Assembly: GCA_036244855.1 (NCBI GenBank)
Contig: BQKZ01006956.1
Span: forward strand, 11,030 to 43,033
Origin: Temnopleurus reevesii
Lineage: Eukaryota; Echinodermata; Echinoidea; Temnopleuroida; Temnopleuridae
DNA: 32,004 nt
Direction: 5' to 3'
This document shows, one piece after another, positions 1 to 12,700 of this stretch. A program made the position numbers and the translations under genes. Under the pieces are notes generated by a model. It was not told where the DNA came from. It saw nothing but the letters and a program-made list of their open reading frames with translations, and ran no database searches. Within the stretch, counting starts at the first letter, position 1, and every line of letters begins with the position of its first letter.

Positions 1-2
1 AG

Positions 3-104
3 TCCACTTTGTTGTTTGGAGATCAAGCAGACCCTTTGTTTTGGGGGCCTGGGGATGATTTGGCCGATGTAGTTTCTTACCACTCAGAAGCTCTACATGA
101 ATAA
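3..104 (+). other. Possible C-terminus of a retroposon ORF
   Basis: The + strand is open from base 3 to TAA at 102-104, starting STLLFGDQADPLFWGPGDDL. The LLFGD motif and the A/T-rich 3' region with a TAAA-rich tail about 380 bases on would suit the end of a non-LTR retrotransposon. The segment is too short to assign to a family, and an unrelated host exon is possible. Confidence 0.3.
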
Positions 105-399
105 AGCGAGGAACTAAATAGTCATGCAGGTTTCGTGGGAGCACATATCTCATCTTAATACCTCCCTTCACTATCCTATAACACTCTTTGTGAACCAACA
201 TATAAAATCTAGCAGATTTCAAGTATGGAGAAAGTGTTTTTAAGTGTTTTAACTATTTATTTATTACTTTAATTTAATATATGTACTTATCTTTATAATT
301 ATCATTCTTTGCGTGCAATTATATTCATCCTATTCATTTGTTTTTATGTAATTTATTATGCTTTTCCTGTGTTATGTTCTATATTTGTACTTAATGTTT

Positions 400-501
400 T
401 GGCAGGGCTCTCTTGCAAAGCAGGCCTTGCGCCTTGAATGAGACCAACCTGTCTTTTAAAGAAAATTTGAATAAATAAAAATAGATAAATAAATAAATAA
501 G
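400..501 (+). mobile_element. Retroposon-like 3' end with TAAA-rich tail
   Basis: A short G/C-richer block (ggcagggctctcttgcaaag onward) leads to gaaaatttgaataaataaa and a run of taaa/aaat units ending at 501. A + strand poly(A)-like repeat end fits a non-LTR element 3' terminus. The same gaaaatttgaataaa motif occurs at 10304-10318. Confidence 0.45.
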
Positions 502-504
502 AGG

Positions 505-1029
505 ATCTCCTACCAAAGACTCTCAAACAGCTTTCTCCCCTATGCATTCATCTTAACCTATTTCTTTGAAGAAACTTTTGCCGGAAGACAACAATCTATA
601 TTGATCCAGGATGTCCATGCTATGTGGTAATTGCACTCTCAGTTATCATCCAGACAACATTCATGATCCTCTCAGAGCATTAATGGTGCAGTAAATTCTT
701 ATGTTTCAGTAAAAAGCTTCATATCTGAATTCTGGGACATTAAAAACATTCATTATAGATATCGACATTCGGAAATGACAGCCAGATGCATCGTTATCAA
801 CAATAATCTCACGAGATCTTCATATCAACATCATTGCTAATGTTTGTCAGAAAAATTGGTTTACCGTAAAAATTGTATTCTGAAATTTTGGTCAAAATAG
901 GAATCAAACATTTATAGATTCATAAATTGACAAGGGTTTTGAATCAAACATTAAGCAGTCGTGATCCATGCTATATGCTAAACATGCTAAAAGAGGTTGA
1001 TTAGATAAAGCAGTATTTTTAGGTTCAGC
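505..1029. other. No gene recognised
   Basis: A/T-rich single-copy-looking sequence between the retroposon tail and the satellite. The short ORFs have no recognisable product. Confidence 0.6.
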
Positions 1030-1635
1030 ATACCACCCCAGAATCCTCAAAGTGGGAAATAAAAATAAAAATGGTGTAGAAATACCAAAATACGGCTTCG
1101 AACGGATTTTCCATGGCAGCCATTTTAAAATTATAAATGGCGGCTGAAGACGTGGTTGGAAAAAAAAATGGAACCAAATCATTATCAATACAGCACCTCA
1201 AAATCATCAAAGTTGGACATAAAGCAACAAATTTAGGGTAGGAAGACCCAACGTATGGCTGAAATGGGTTTACTATGGCGGCCATTTTGAAAATCAAAAT
1301 GGCGAATAAGACGTGGTCGAAAATAATCGAACCAAAGTTTTTTTTAATCCAGCACCCCAAAACCATTAAAATTGGACAGAAAACAATAAATTTGGGGGGT
1401 AGAAAGACCCAAAATATGACAAAAAATGTTTTTTTTTATGGCGGCCATTTTGAAATTCAAAATGGCGGCTGAAGACGTGGTCGGAAAATCGGAACCAAAG
1501 ATTTTTGGATTCAGCACCCCAAAATTGACAAAGTTACAAATAAAAAACGAATTCAGTGAAAAAATACCGAAATACAGCCTAAAATGGGTTTTCTATGGCA
1601 GCCATTTTGAAATTCAAAATGGCGGCTGAAGACCT
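1030..1635 (-). repeat. Palindromic ~160-bp satellite array, reverse orientation
   Basis: Four units with cores near 1109, 1275, 1438 and 1596, about 160-165 bases apart. Each core is an inverted repeat of GGCGGCCATTTTGAA with TTCAAAATGGCGGC, followed by tgaagacgtgg. The units are the reverse complement of those at 6060-7274. The array stops at the N at 1636. Confidence 0.9.
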
Positions 1636-1746
1636 NGAATTGGAATTTTTGTGCAATGTAAGAAGATAATGGAATATCAGCTAACACAGCTCTGTTCAAT
1701 ACCTCTAAAACAGGATTCACATCTCTCATTCTTATTAAACCCACAG

Positions 1747-1944
1747 CCCACATTCGAGACCCAGGAGGCCAGCCACACTCCATTCACAATCTGAGACTGA
1801 TCGTGAACGAGATGACCACCCTGCCTCCCTCGGCAACCATCCATCGCAAACTGTGCCACGATGCTGTCCAGAACTCGCAGGTCCAACCAACAGAGGGCAG
1901 AGCAAATGTCTTGACTGTCGGCTCTTATGATCTGCAAATCAGTG
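1747..1944 (+). CDS. TRAPPC8: TRAPPC8 exon 1 (first visible)
   Basis: Open frame reading HIRDPGGQPHSIHNLRLIVN and ending SYDLQIS, matching the human HMRDPNNQLHVIKNLKIAV to YDLNIS segment. The donor is gtatga at 1945 and the exon ends in phase 1; its last G plus CC of the next exon makes Ala, giving ISASTPW against human ISATTPW. The 5' edge is uncertain. Acceptor CAG at 1744-1746 is used here, but the frame stays open upstream and a second acceptor at 1711-1713 would add 11 codons. Earlier coding exons (about 90 codons) were not found. Confidence 0.88.
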
Positions 1945-4900
1945 GTATGATGATGAAGGGAATTGAATACCTGCCAACCTAATACCAGAATACCCTTATG
2001 CCACGATTAGGGAATATAAAATTCTGTTGACATGCTTAATCATTATTAACACAACGGCACTAAAAATACAGGACTTCTTGGACATGTACAGAAAACAATT
2101 CACTGTAGGGATGTTACTAGAATGTTGGTTTTGCAAATCAACTGCAGTACACATCAAATGCAAATATAAAAATGCATCTTCATTTATAAGCGATCTACAG
2201 TTCGAACAAGACTTGAATGGAACAATAATTTTGTTTCGTATGTGCCTATCAACTGCAACTTGTGATCTATTGCAACTTTCTAGCAACACCCTGCCCGCCA
2301 GAAATCATAGAACTTTTATTGGAGCCACAAAAACTAAATGCCAATCGATACAATGTCAATTTGCCAAAGGAAACATATGGAATGCCTAATGTTATTGTTC
2401 TGCTTCCAATATGTCACTAAATCTTTTCAATTCAGTATCCCTCTATCAATGGTAAAAGCGCAGAAAAATCATGACTCGAATTTGAGTTTTGGAAGTATGT
2501 CAGTGGTATCCTGTAATCGATGCTCTTTGAATCCGAATTTGATCCTGGGAAATCGGTTATTTGTGTATGTTGCTACATGCTTGCCGAATATGGATGATAT
2601 GCAAGTAATTCCATTTTTGTATGTAAATTCCAGATGTGCTAAAAGTAAATTTATAAATATATTAGTGCATAGGTTTTGTTTATCAGGAAGCTTTCATATA
2701 AATGTAATTGTTTGAATATTGATATTCCTATATTATAAAAAAATATTATCTGGAAGTTGAAGTAACATAGAGAAAGCTTTGCATCTTATCTGTAAGATTT
2801 TTAGTCATATTCGGTGATGAAACGAAACGCTTGAAAGCAACTTTGATTATTGTTCAAGAGATAAGAAATTTGCAATGAAAATGGTGAATTATGTATCTTT
2901 TGTGAATAATTCGAATAATTTGGAATAATATGAATAATTTTATTAATAATTTCGCAATATTGCTAGACTATATAACAATGCTACTAATCAGATGTCAAAT
3001 GTATAAATGATTCAAAATACTAAAATCATCGATCTTGTTTCCTTTGCTGACATTTTTTTACAGCCTCCACTCCATGGTAAGAAGCCTACAGGGAGAGTGT
3101 TTTGCAGAACATGGCAACAGCTGACCATGAATTCGTCAGACATTTTGTGGCCTGTATCCTTTCATTTCCTACGTACAGTTATTGATTTGATGTTGAGAGA
3201 ATGTTTAATGTAGCAGGATGCTTAACATTAGTTTTCACCTAGTGTTACATTAAAACTGGAAGAGAGCCAAATCTATCAAAATTTCTGTGAAATCATGCCT
3301 ACGTGTCATGTAGGTAGAGAAGGATTAAGGTTTTATAAACTTGTTAAAAAATAATAATTGCTCCATAGAGTTTACCTTTTGAAATGCCTCTCTAAAAAAA
3401 TTATGGACAAATTTGTGATTCACTAACTTGCCTCCAATAATAAAAAAACCCTAAGAATTGCAGATGGCACTATGCAGTGTTTATCATCAACGATTTAGCT
3501 GAGCTCGGGTATACAGTTAAGGGTATTTTTGCGTTAATTTTTACCAGGATTTAGATAAAGAAATCATGTTTGTTTCACACTTCAGTTTCCTGATATTAAC
3601 TTTCATTACACCATGGCGAGATTCTTTGATGCAGGACCAATTACATCTGATGATGTTCAAGGAAGAAACAAATAGAAAAATTTTCCAAACGATAGAAGTA
3701 GCACCTGCATTAGCTTCCTAAATCATAAGTCACTTCCCCAGCTCCAACAGATCTGTTATGATAAAACCTTGAGGTACTGTTTAATATCGCCTATTATTAA
3801 CCGTATCAGACATCTGAGCCATGTGATTTTTCCACTTTATTGCCCCGTAAAAGACAGAGCGGTCAATAAATTACTTTATTGCCCGCTGTCAAATGTCTAT
3901 GGGATTTTGCGTGTAAAAACAGCGGGCAATAAATTCACATGCGAAATACGTGGACCGCGATCTCGTGAGCGCAGTTTTTGTGCATTGAGCTCGCGACGTG
4001 CTTTGTGGACATCAGATTGTAAACAAACAGGGNATTCACCCCGACTCTTTGTTAATTCACAGTTAACTGCCTCAGAACAACGAGTCGGGGTGAATCGTGT
4101 TGCTTCCGGGGTCCTATGTGACCGGGGCTTAAATCAGAAGTCATTTCCCCAACTCTAACAGATCTGTATTAACAATACCTTGAGATATCGATATCGCCTA
4201 TTATTATCATCTATATGAGAGTTTTAAGCCGTGCAACATTAGATCATGTTGCACGGCTTCAATTTCACGCATGTGCAAAGCAGTGGTACCTTCTGGTACT
4301 TCTACCATAATACCGGTAAGTCAAAGGCTAATTTAAAGATAATAATAATTATATTGGAAGGCTTTATTTCATGAAATACCGGGAATATTGCCCTAACTCG
4401 TGCAATATCCCCTGGTATTCCATTCATTGCCATCCAATATTATATAATTGTCGGTTGCAAGAATTGATTCTCTCTGAGCTGTGCATTTCCTTAACCAAGT
4501 ATCCACAGGTATGCTGGTGGTATCATCGGGCCACGCGGACCCTTTGGATCAGTTTGTGAAGTTATCACAGCAGCAACACCACCTTCAGCACACCTCCACC
4601 GCCACCCATCCAAAATGGCTGTGTCCCAACATCTTCAAGTACTACGTCCTGCTCCACGACAACTCGGAAGGAGAGGAGGAGAAGTGAGTCGAAAGTAGAG
4701 TGGTTGGAAAGTTTGAATGTCCAAACCTCTTAATTATATCATTGAAGATATTGAAGAATTTTTGTGCTAACAACTTTGTTTTCAAATTAGATTAGACCGT
4801 TGTCTAATCTAATCTAATATGATGAAGGAAAAAGTTGTATTTTTTATATCAGTCATTTGATTTTCTTGTAGTTTTATGTTGATTTAGCATTTCCAAAACA

Positions 4901-7900
4901 ATCACGCACATTCTGCAAGTGTAAAAGTATACCATTTTGAAGAGCAGAAAATGGAAATATTGTATACAAAATCTTACCATTTTGATGGTTACGTATATTT
5001 GTTGGGTGATGCTAAGAATTTTAGAAGTCCTATTAAGTGTTGCCCCTTAATAAGAGTAATAATGTGTCAAGGGGAAGTCCATCACAATATCGCTGCGATC
5101 TCATTCAAGGAGAAATCGAAGCTGTGTTATGATTGTGTGTCAGACACCACCATTAAGGCTGATGGATTTTGCTTTGCTGTTATAGATACAATCCTTACAA
5201 GACTCTCTCCATTCCAAACTTTCAGAGCTGATGCAATATACCAGAGCATGAAATCAACATAAGGAAGCCATGCCTGTCATCTCTTGAGGATCAATTCCAG
5301 AGTCATAACGGCAGTCGATGCAGGAGCCGTAACAGCAGAACAGAATTCTATGCCCGATCCATGGAGTCAGTATCTCAACAAAGTCAACCAACAGGTTAGT
5401 TGATAGGGACATTCGTGGCTCCAACTTTCTTAGGATCCATTCTAGCTTCATTATGGTATTCAACACAGGAGCGGACCTGACAGAACAGAAGTTCATTCCT
5501 TCCATGAAGTCAGTATCTCAATAAGGTCAACCAACAGGCGAGTAGATGTTGCGGATCTCAGGGGGTGTTGCTCAAAAGTTTCAATTGATCGCAAGTTGCA
5601 GTTGATTGGAACGCGCCAATCAAAATCATTGTTTCATGCGCGTCTTGTTAAATGCGCATATCACGCGCGAATGAAAATGCGCATTGCAATTTGTAAAGTT
5701 GCAGTTGATCTGCAGTTGATTTTGAGCAACACCCCCTTAGTCTCTTTTTCAGGATGAATTCTGGAAACATGGCAGCAGATGCACATTGCCCATGCCCAAA
5801 GGCATGGGGGAAACAATGTTTTACTTGTGATTTTATTGTCATTTAGTACCATCATGTTTCTATGCCTTTGCCACTGTAAGGTGCTGCTGGAGGCAGAAAG
5901 TTACCATACCAACAAAATGTGTAATGCATTACAGAACAAAAATTACAGATATGGGCAACTCCATGAAAGTGTCATGTCCGTTACGCCCTAAAAGGTAAAT
6001 TTTTTTAAAACAATTCATTAAAATTCCTTGTAATTCAATATAGTACAGTCTACTATGTCGAGAAAATGGCTCCCGTGCGATTTTCGTGTTAAAATTGATT
6101 TTTTTTTAGCTAACTCTGTCAATTTGGGTGTGCTGAATCCAAAAAACTTTGGTTCCGATTTTTCTGACCCCGTCTTCACCCGCCATTTTGAATTTCAAAA
6201 TGGCCGCCATAGAAAACCCATTTTTGGCCATATTTTGGACATTTCTACCCCAAATTCGTTGTTTTTTGTCTAACTTTGATGATTTTGGGGTGCTTAATCC
6301 AAAAATATTTGATTCTATCTTTTCCGACCACGTCTTCAGCCGCCATTTTGAATTTCAAAATGGCCGCCATATGAAACCCATTTTAGGCTATATTTCGGTA
6401 TTATAACACTGAATTTATTGTTTTAATGTCCCACTTTGATGATTCTGGGGTACTAAATCTGAAAAATTTTGGTTCCGATTTTGCCGATCCCGTATTCAGC
6501 CGCCATTTTGAATTTCAAAATGGCCGCCATAGAAAACCCATTTTTGGCAATATTTGGGTCTTTCTACCCCAAATTTGTTGTTTTCTGTCTAGCTTTGATG
6601 ATTTTAGGGTGCTTAATCCAAAAATATTTAGTTCTACCTTTTTCGACCACGTCTTCAAAATGGCCGCCATATAAAACCCAATTCAGGCTATATTTCAGGA
6701 TTTCTACACTGAATTCATTTCATTATGTCCAACTTTGATGATTCTGGGATGCTGAATCCAAGAAAACTTTGTTTCCGATCTTTCTGACCCCGTCTTCAGC
6801 TGCCATTTCGAATTTCAAAATGGCCATCATAGAATTAAAACCCATTTTTGATCATATTATGGGTCTTTCTGCCTAAAATCTGTTGCTCTCTGTCAAATTT
6901 TGATGAATTCATTTCGTTATGTCTAACTTTGATGATTCTGAGGTGCTGAATCCAAAACATTTTGGTTCTAATCTTTCTGACCCCGTCTTCAGCCGCCATT
7001 TTGAATGTCAAAACGGCCGCCATAGAAAACCCATTTTAGGCCATGTTTTGGGTTTTCTACCCCAAATCTGTTGCTCTCTCTCCAATCTTAATGATTTGGG
7101 GTTGCTTAATCAACAATTATTTGGTTCCATTTTTTCACCTCGTTTTCAGCCGCCATTTTGAATTTCAAAATTGCCGCCATAGTAAACACATTTTGGACCA
7201 TATCTTGGTTATTTCTACCCGAATTTTATTTACCTGACCAACTTTGTCAAATTTGGTGTGCTTAATTAAAAGAANTACTCGCACAAGGAGCACTTTCAGC
7301 ACAAACTTTTGTATAAATTAAGTCTAATTTGGAGCTCAATAATACAACACGACACACAAGCACCGCACAAAGTACGATATTACTCTTTCCAGAGGAATGT
7401 ACTCACATTGGAAGAAGAAGAAGAAGAAGAACATCTGTGGAAGGCGTAGATTGAAAGCCAGTTTGACATTACATGTTTCCTTTTTAGAAAGACACAATAG
7501 AATTTTGTGCATGTGAGTTTGAAAATATTGAGAAATCAATCCCCATCAATTCCAATATGAGTGCATGATTTGACATCTTTGTGAAAACAGTATTTCTTTT
7601 TCATGGATGCCAAGGGTGGATGATCATTTTGTATTTTGGCAGTATGGCTTCTGCTTGAAGTATATTAATTGTTAAGTGCAAACTTAAATAAGTTAAGGAA
7701 ATAAGATGCTTATAAGATTGTCATAAATAACCTTGGTATAAAGTTGTGACCTCTTGTGATAATTTGTGATATTTAATTGTCATTGCTTATTTCTGTCTCT
7801 ATGCCTCTTATTTCCAGGGGTGTTAGAGTTCAGATTTTAATCTGAATTCCGATTTTTGGGACAAGGTTAAAGGGGAATTACACCCAGACAAGAATGTACG

Positions 7901-9727
7901 GTCAGTAAATGAAGAAAAATCAGATGAATAAACTGAAAATTTTAGCAAAATTGGATAATCCGTTCAAAAGTTATGAATTGTCAAAGTTTTCATTTCAACC
8001 TGTGCTGGGCATCCTTAAATTGGCAATTAGCATAATCTGTGATGTCATACATGGAGAACTCCTCATTCACTTTGCATATAAATTCAATGAAAATGGATCA
8101 ATATCATATTCAAATGAGGAATCAACACCGTTCTTTCTGGAATGCTTGCAGAATTGATGTGGCTATAATATATTTAACTGAAAAAAAACAAATTTTGTCT
8201 ACTTTTCTGGTAAAAGAGGAAAGTGTGAAATTTTGTGTACAAAGTAAATGGAGAGTTCTCCATGTTGGCAGCCATTTGTGCCTGTACGTTTGCCAATTTA
8301 AGGAGCCCATTAGGGGTGTGAATCAAAACTTTGAAAATTTATAACTTATGAATGGATTATCAGATTTTGCTCAAATTTTTACAGTTTGTTGAGCTAATTT
8401 TTCTCCATTTAATGATAGCAATTTAATGTCTTAGTGTAGTTCCCCTTTAAAAGCCCTTTTCAGGTGTTTTCTATACAAAGTCAATGAAAAGAGTGATATT
8501 TTTTAGCATTTCAGACTTTTCCAAACTTTTCTCAGACTTTTCAGATTTTTTTTCACAGATGCTCTCACACCCCTGGACTTTAAGGAGGATGCTAATCACT
8601 ATCTTTTGTGTTTTTTCTTATGTTGTTTGATATATTTTATACATGATTTCTTTTAAATTCATTCATTCATTCATTCATTCATTCATTTCATTTATTTCGT
8701 TTCAAACAAAATACAAATCAATACAGTATGATAAAATATACAATTCAAGGTTAATACGCATAACTTTTCCAAAGTAACAAATTTTCAAAATCATACTTAA
8801 ATGTAATATCTTAGTTATAAAGGTAAAAGAAAATAGAAGAAAATTATACTTTGCAGAAACGGAGAGACCCACTAAAAAGCTTTGCTTGTAGGGTGTGGGC
8901 TACTCTACATAAATCATATATTAATAAAAAAATCAATGTTTTTTGTGATTATTTGTCTGTAGATGGTCCCAACGATCCATCTCCAGAGGACATCGTAATG
9001 GTCCAAGTGGATACCTCCCCCAACGAGGTCATCTCACACCCCCTGGGTGAGATGAAAACCCCATCAGACCCCCTGACACCAACCCAATCAGAAGCCCTGA
9101 CACCCACCAAGTCAGACCCCCTCACAAGCATCATGACGGACCCCCTCATAACGAACAACGCCAATGGAAGCAACTCCATACCTGCCAAGTCCAACAGCCA
9201 GGTGCCCAACGCTGTGAAGGAGGTTGGAGGGGGTTCCCCTACCACCCGCGGGGCTCATCTGACGTTGAGTGATCACGATAGGCTGAGGATATTCGTCCAT
9301 GAGTTTGTGGTGCGAGGTCTGCTGCCTTATATAGAGCGTATGATCCGCACACTTACAGAACAGGTGAGATCAAGAGAACAGATGTTTTCTCATATTAACA
9401 AACACGGAGCTGATTGTGTTTAATGAGATACTATTTCAATAAGATGAAATTTGGCTATATTTAATTATGTAATTAAATACCTACTTCACTATTCTGAAGA
9501 GAATATTGTGCATAAAAAACCCTGTATCACTTTTCATCATCATCATCGCCACCATGATAATAAATAACAACATTACTGTAATTATCATAACAATAACCAC
9601 CAACTCCATCATCACTATCACCATCATCAGCCCCATCCCATCATCGTCATTACCGTTGCTGTCATCATCATCAACATCTCCATGAACATCAGCATTGTCA
9701 TCATCATCATCATCATCATCGTCATTG

Positions 9728-9781
<54 letters not shown>

Positions 9782-12700
9782 ATCGCAATCATCATTGCCC
9801 ATAAATGATAATCACCATCGCACGTCGTTTTCACCAATCACCATCATCATGCATCAATTATAATTATTTGAATCCATCAAATGTTTGTACTTCTCACATT
9901 CTCCACTCCCTTCCCTCTACAGCTTGCATCAAGGAAAGGTATTCAGCGATCCCTCTTCAATGTTACCAAGAAGTTATTCATGGGTAACAAGCAGAATGAG
10001 AAGGTCTTATCTGCACCTGTTACAGACTCATCACCAAAGTAAGTCAATCTTTATATTTTGTATGCAAAATATTTCATATTTTCCTCCAAATACAATGATA
10101 ACTCTTCATCATTTTCTTTGTTTCAAAAGAAATTAGAATATCATAAAGAACTAGAGAAAACGATGACAATTGAACAAGATTGGTTTATTATTTCTACTGA
10201 TGGACAGAGGTTGATAGAATTAATATGATTTCTACACTTTTGTTTATGTATCATTCCACCATGTATTTTGTGATTCTCGATTATGTATTGTTATAGAGAA
10301 AATTTGAATAAAGATTTTATTTAAAAAAAAAGAGAAGAAGTAAGGTTATATATTGGGTTGATGTGTAAAATTACTTTTGATAGGTTTGATATTTATACAT
10401 ACAATAATGGGTTTTGCTATGTAACCCATTAGTTTTTTAATTACTCTCTCTATCTTTGGGGATGTTATCCAAGTATTCTAAAAAAAAATTTTTTAGAGTC
10501 CTATGAACCAATTAACAGAATGCTGCCAATCTTCATATCATGCAAGGCATAAATATACATGTAGCTGTGTCACAAGCTTTTTTATTCTCTAATCTCAGAC
10601 AGAACCTTATCAATGAAAATAATATATTTTTATCAATGAGAAAGCGTCTGTCAAGCAAAGGATGTGTATGTGCAGATAAATGGTATTCAAATTGTCATCA
10701 TAGCTGAGAATTTTTCTCCGATAGTCCCATGTGCACAGATTTTGTGAAGAGAGCTATCAAAATTTCTATTAAAATCACATAGTCTTAACTTTCTGCATGA
10801 ATAGGACAGTTTACTAATATATTCAAATATATGCAGACTTCATACGTGGTATTCATTAAACCAGTTAATAACATAATCACTCTAATACTTAGAATTAAGT
10901 TTGCATACATTAGTTGTTGCTATGTTGGGCAAGCCACAGGCAAGCTTATTGGTTGTCAAAAAACAACTTTTGTTGACAAGAGTATGCATAAAATTTGAAT
11001 GTAGTAGTAAACCCAACTATGACTTTTCAAACAGGTATCTGAGGGAGTCGCCCGAAATCCAAATGAGACGCCGTGCTGACCTTGCTTTCATGGTTCAGAT
11101 GTACGAGATGGCGTATNTGATGATTCTGGGGTACTAAATCTGAAAAATTTTGGTTCCGATTTTGCCGATCCCGTATTCAGCCGCCATTTTGAATTTCAAA
11201 ATGGCCGCCATAGAAAACCCATTTTTGGCAATATTTGGGTCTTTCTACCCCAAATTTGTTGTTTTCTGTCTAGCTTTGATGATTTTAGGGTGCTTAATCC
11301 AAAAATATTTAGTTCTACCTTTTTCGACCACGTCTTCAAAATGGCCGCCATATAAAACCCAATTCAGGCTATATTTCAGGATTTCTACACTGAATTCATT
11401 TCATTATGTCCAACTTTGATGATTCTGGGATGCTGAATCCAAGAAAACTTTGTTTCCGATCTTTCTGACCCCGTCTTCAGCTGCCATTTCGAATTTCAAA
11501 ATGGCCATCATAGAATTAAAACCCATTTTTGATCATATTATGGGTCTTTCTGCCTAAAATCTGTTGCTCTCTGTCAAATTTTGATGAATTCATTTCGTTA
11601 TGTCTAACTTTGATGATTCTGAGGTGCTGAATCCAAAACATTTTGGTTCTAATCTTTCTGACCCCGTCTTCAGCCGCCATTTTGAATGTCAAAACGGCCG
11701 CCATAGAAAACCCATTTTAGGCCATGTTTTGGGTTTTCTACCCCAAATCTGTTGCTCTCTCTCCAATCTTAATGATTTGGGGTTGCTTAATCAACAATTA
11801 TTTGGTTCCATTTTTTCACCTCGTTTTCAGCCGCCATTTTGAATTTCAAAATTGCCGCCATAGTAAACACATTTTGGACCATATCTTGGTTATTTCTACC
11901 CGAATTTTATTTACCTGACCAACTTTGTCAAATTTGGTGTGCTTAATTAAAAGAAGTTGCTTTGGATTTTTCTGATCAGGTATAAGCCGCCATTATCAAT
12001 TTCAGCATGTCCGCCGTACAAATAAAAAACATTTGGGCCACGATTTCATATTTTTTGCACCAAATTTGATTTTCCTGTCTGACTTTTATATTTTGAGTAT
12101 GGGGAATAATATAACTTTGTTCATTTTGTTTGAACCGTGCCCTCAGCCACCATTCTGGATTTCAAAATGGCCGCCATAAAACCCATTAGGGATTTATTTT
12201 GTATCTTTCTGCCGCAACTATGTTTTGTTATGACCAACTTTGATGATTAAGGGGTGCTGAATCCCAAAATCTTTAATATCATTGTTTCAACCACACTTTA
12301 ATCCACTATTTTGTTTTTCAAAATTGTCATGATAGAAACTGTTTGTGCAATATTTTGTGACCTAATAGTAAGAAATTAAAATTTTCACGATTCTAACAAG
12401 CTTTGAGGACTACAATTCAAATTTGAGTTGCCATTTCATTGACCACCATTAATCACTGACGTTATCAACTCAAAATTGAGCTCCTATAGTTTGGTACTTT
12501 GTTTTTTGTTGTTACACAATTATGATACGTGTTCCAAGTACGTTGCACATAACCAACGTAAACGGGATACATGGTCTGAATAATCTATTACATGTACATG
12601 CATTATGGAACTGAGACAAATTCAAGGAATTGGCATTTAAATATTTGGGTGAATTAGGGAATTGTTGTCACTTGTTATGTTATGATCAATTATCTGGCAA

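Noticed and set aside
4226..4259. Transcription terminator hairpin
   Set aside because: Eukaryotic intron context, no T run; it belongs to repeat DNA.
6055..7237. Series of 60-90 codon ORFs with repeated FQNGRHRKPI peptides
   Set aside because: Translations of the satellite units; diverged, overlapping and with no shared start or end.
6060..7274. CRISPR-like regular repeats
   Set aside because: The units are ~155-base tandem satellite units in a eukaryotic intron, with no short-repeat/spacer pattern and no cas genes.
9481..9837. 118-codon Asp-rich minus-strand ORF
   Set aside because: Pure by-product of the (ATC)n tract.
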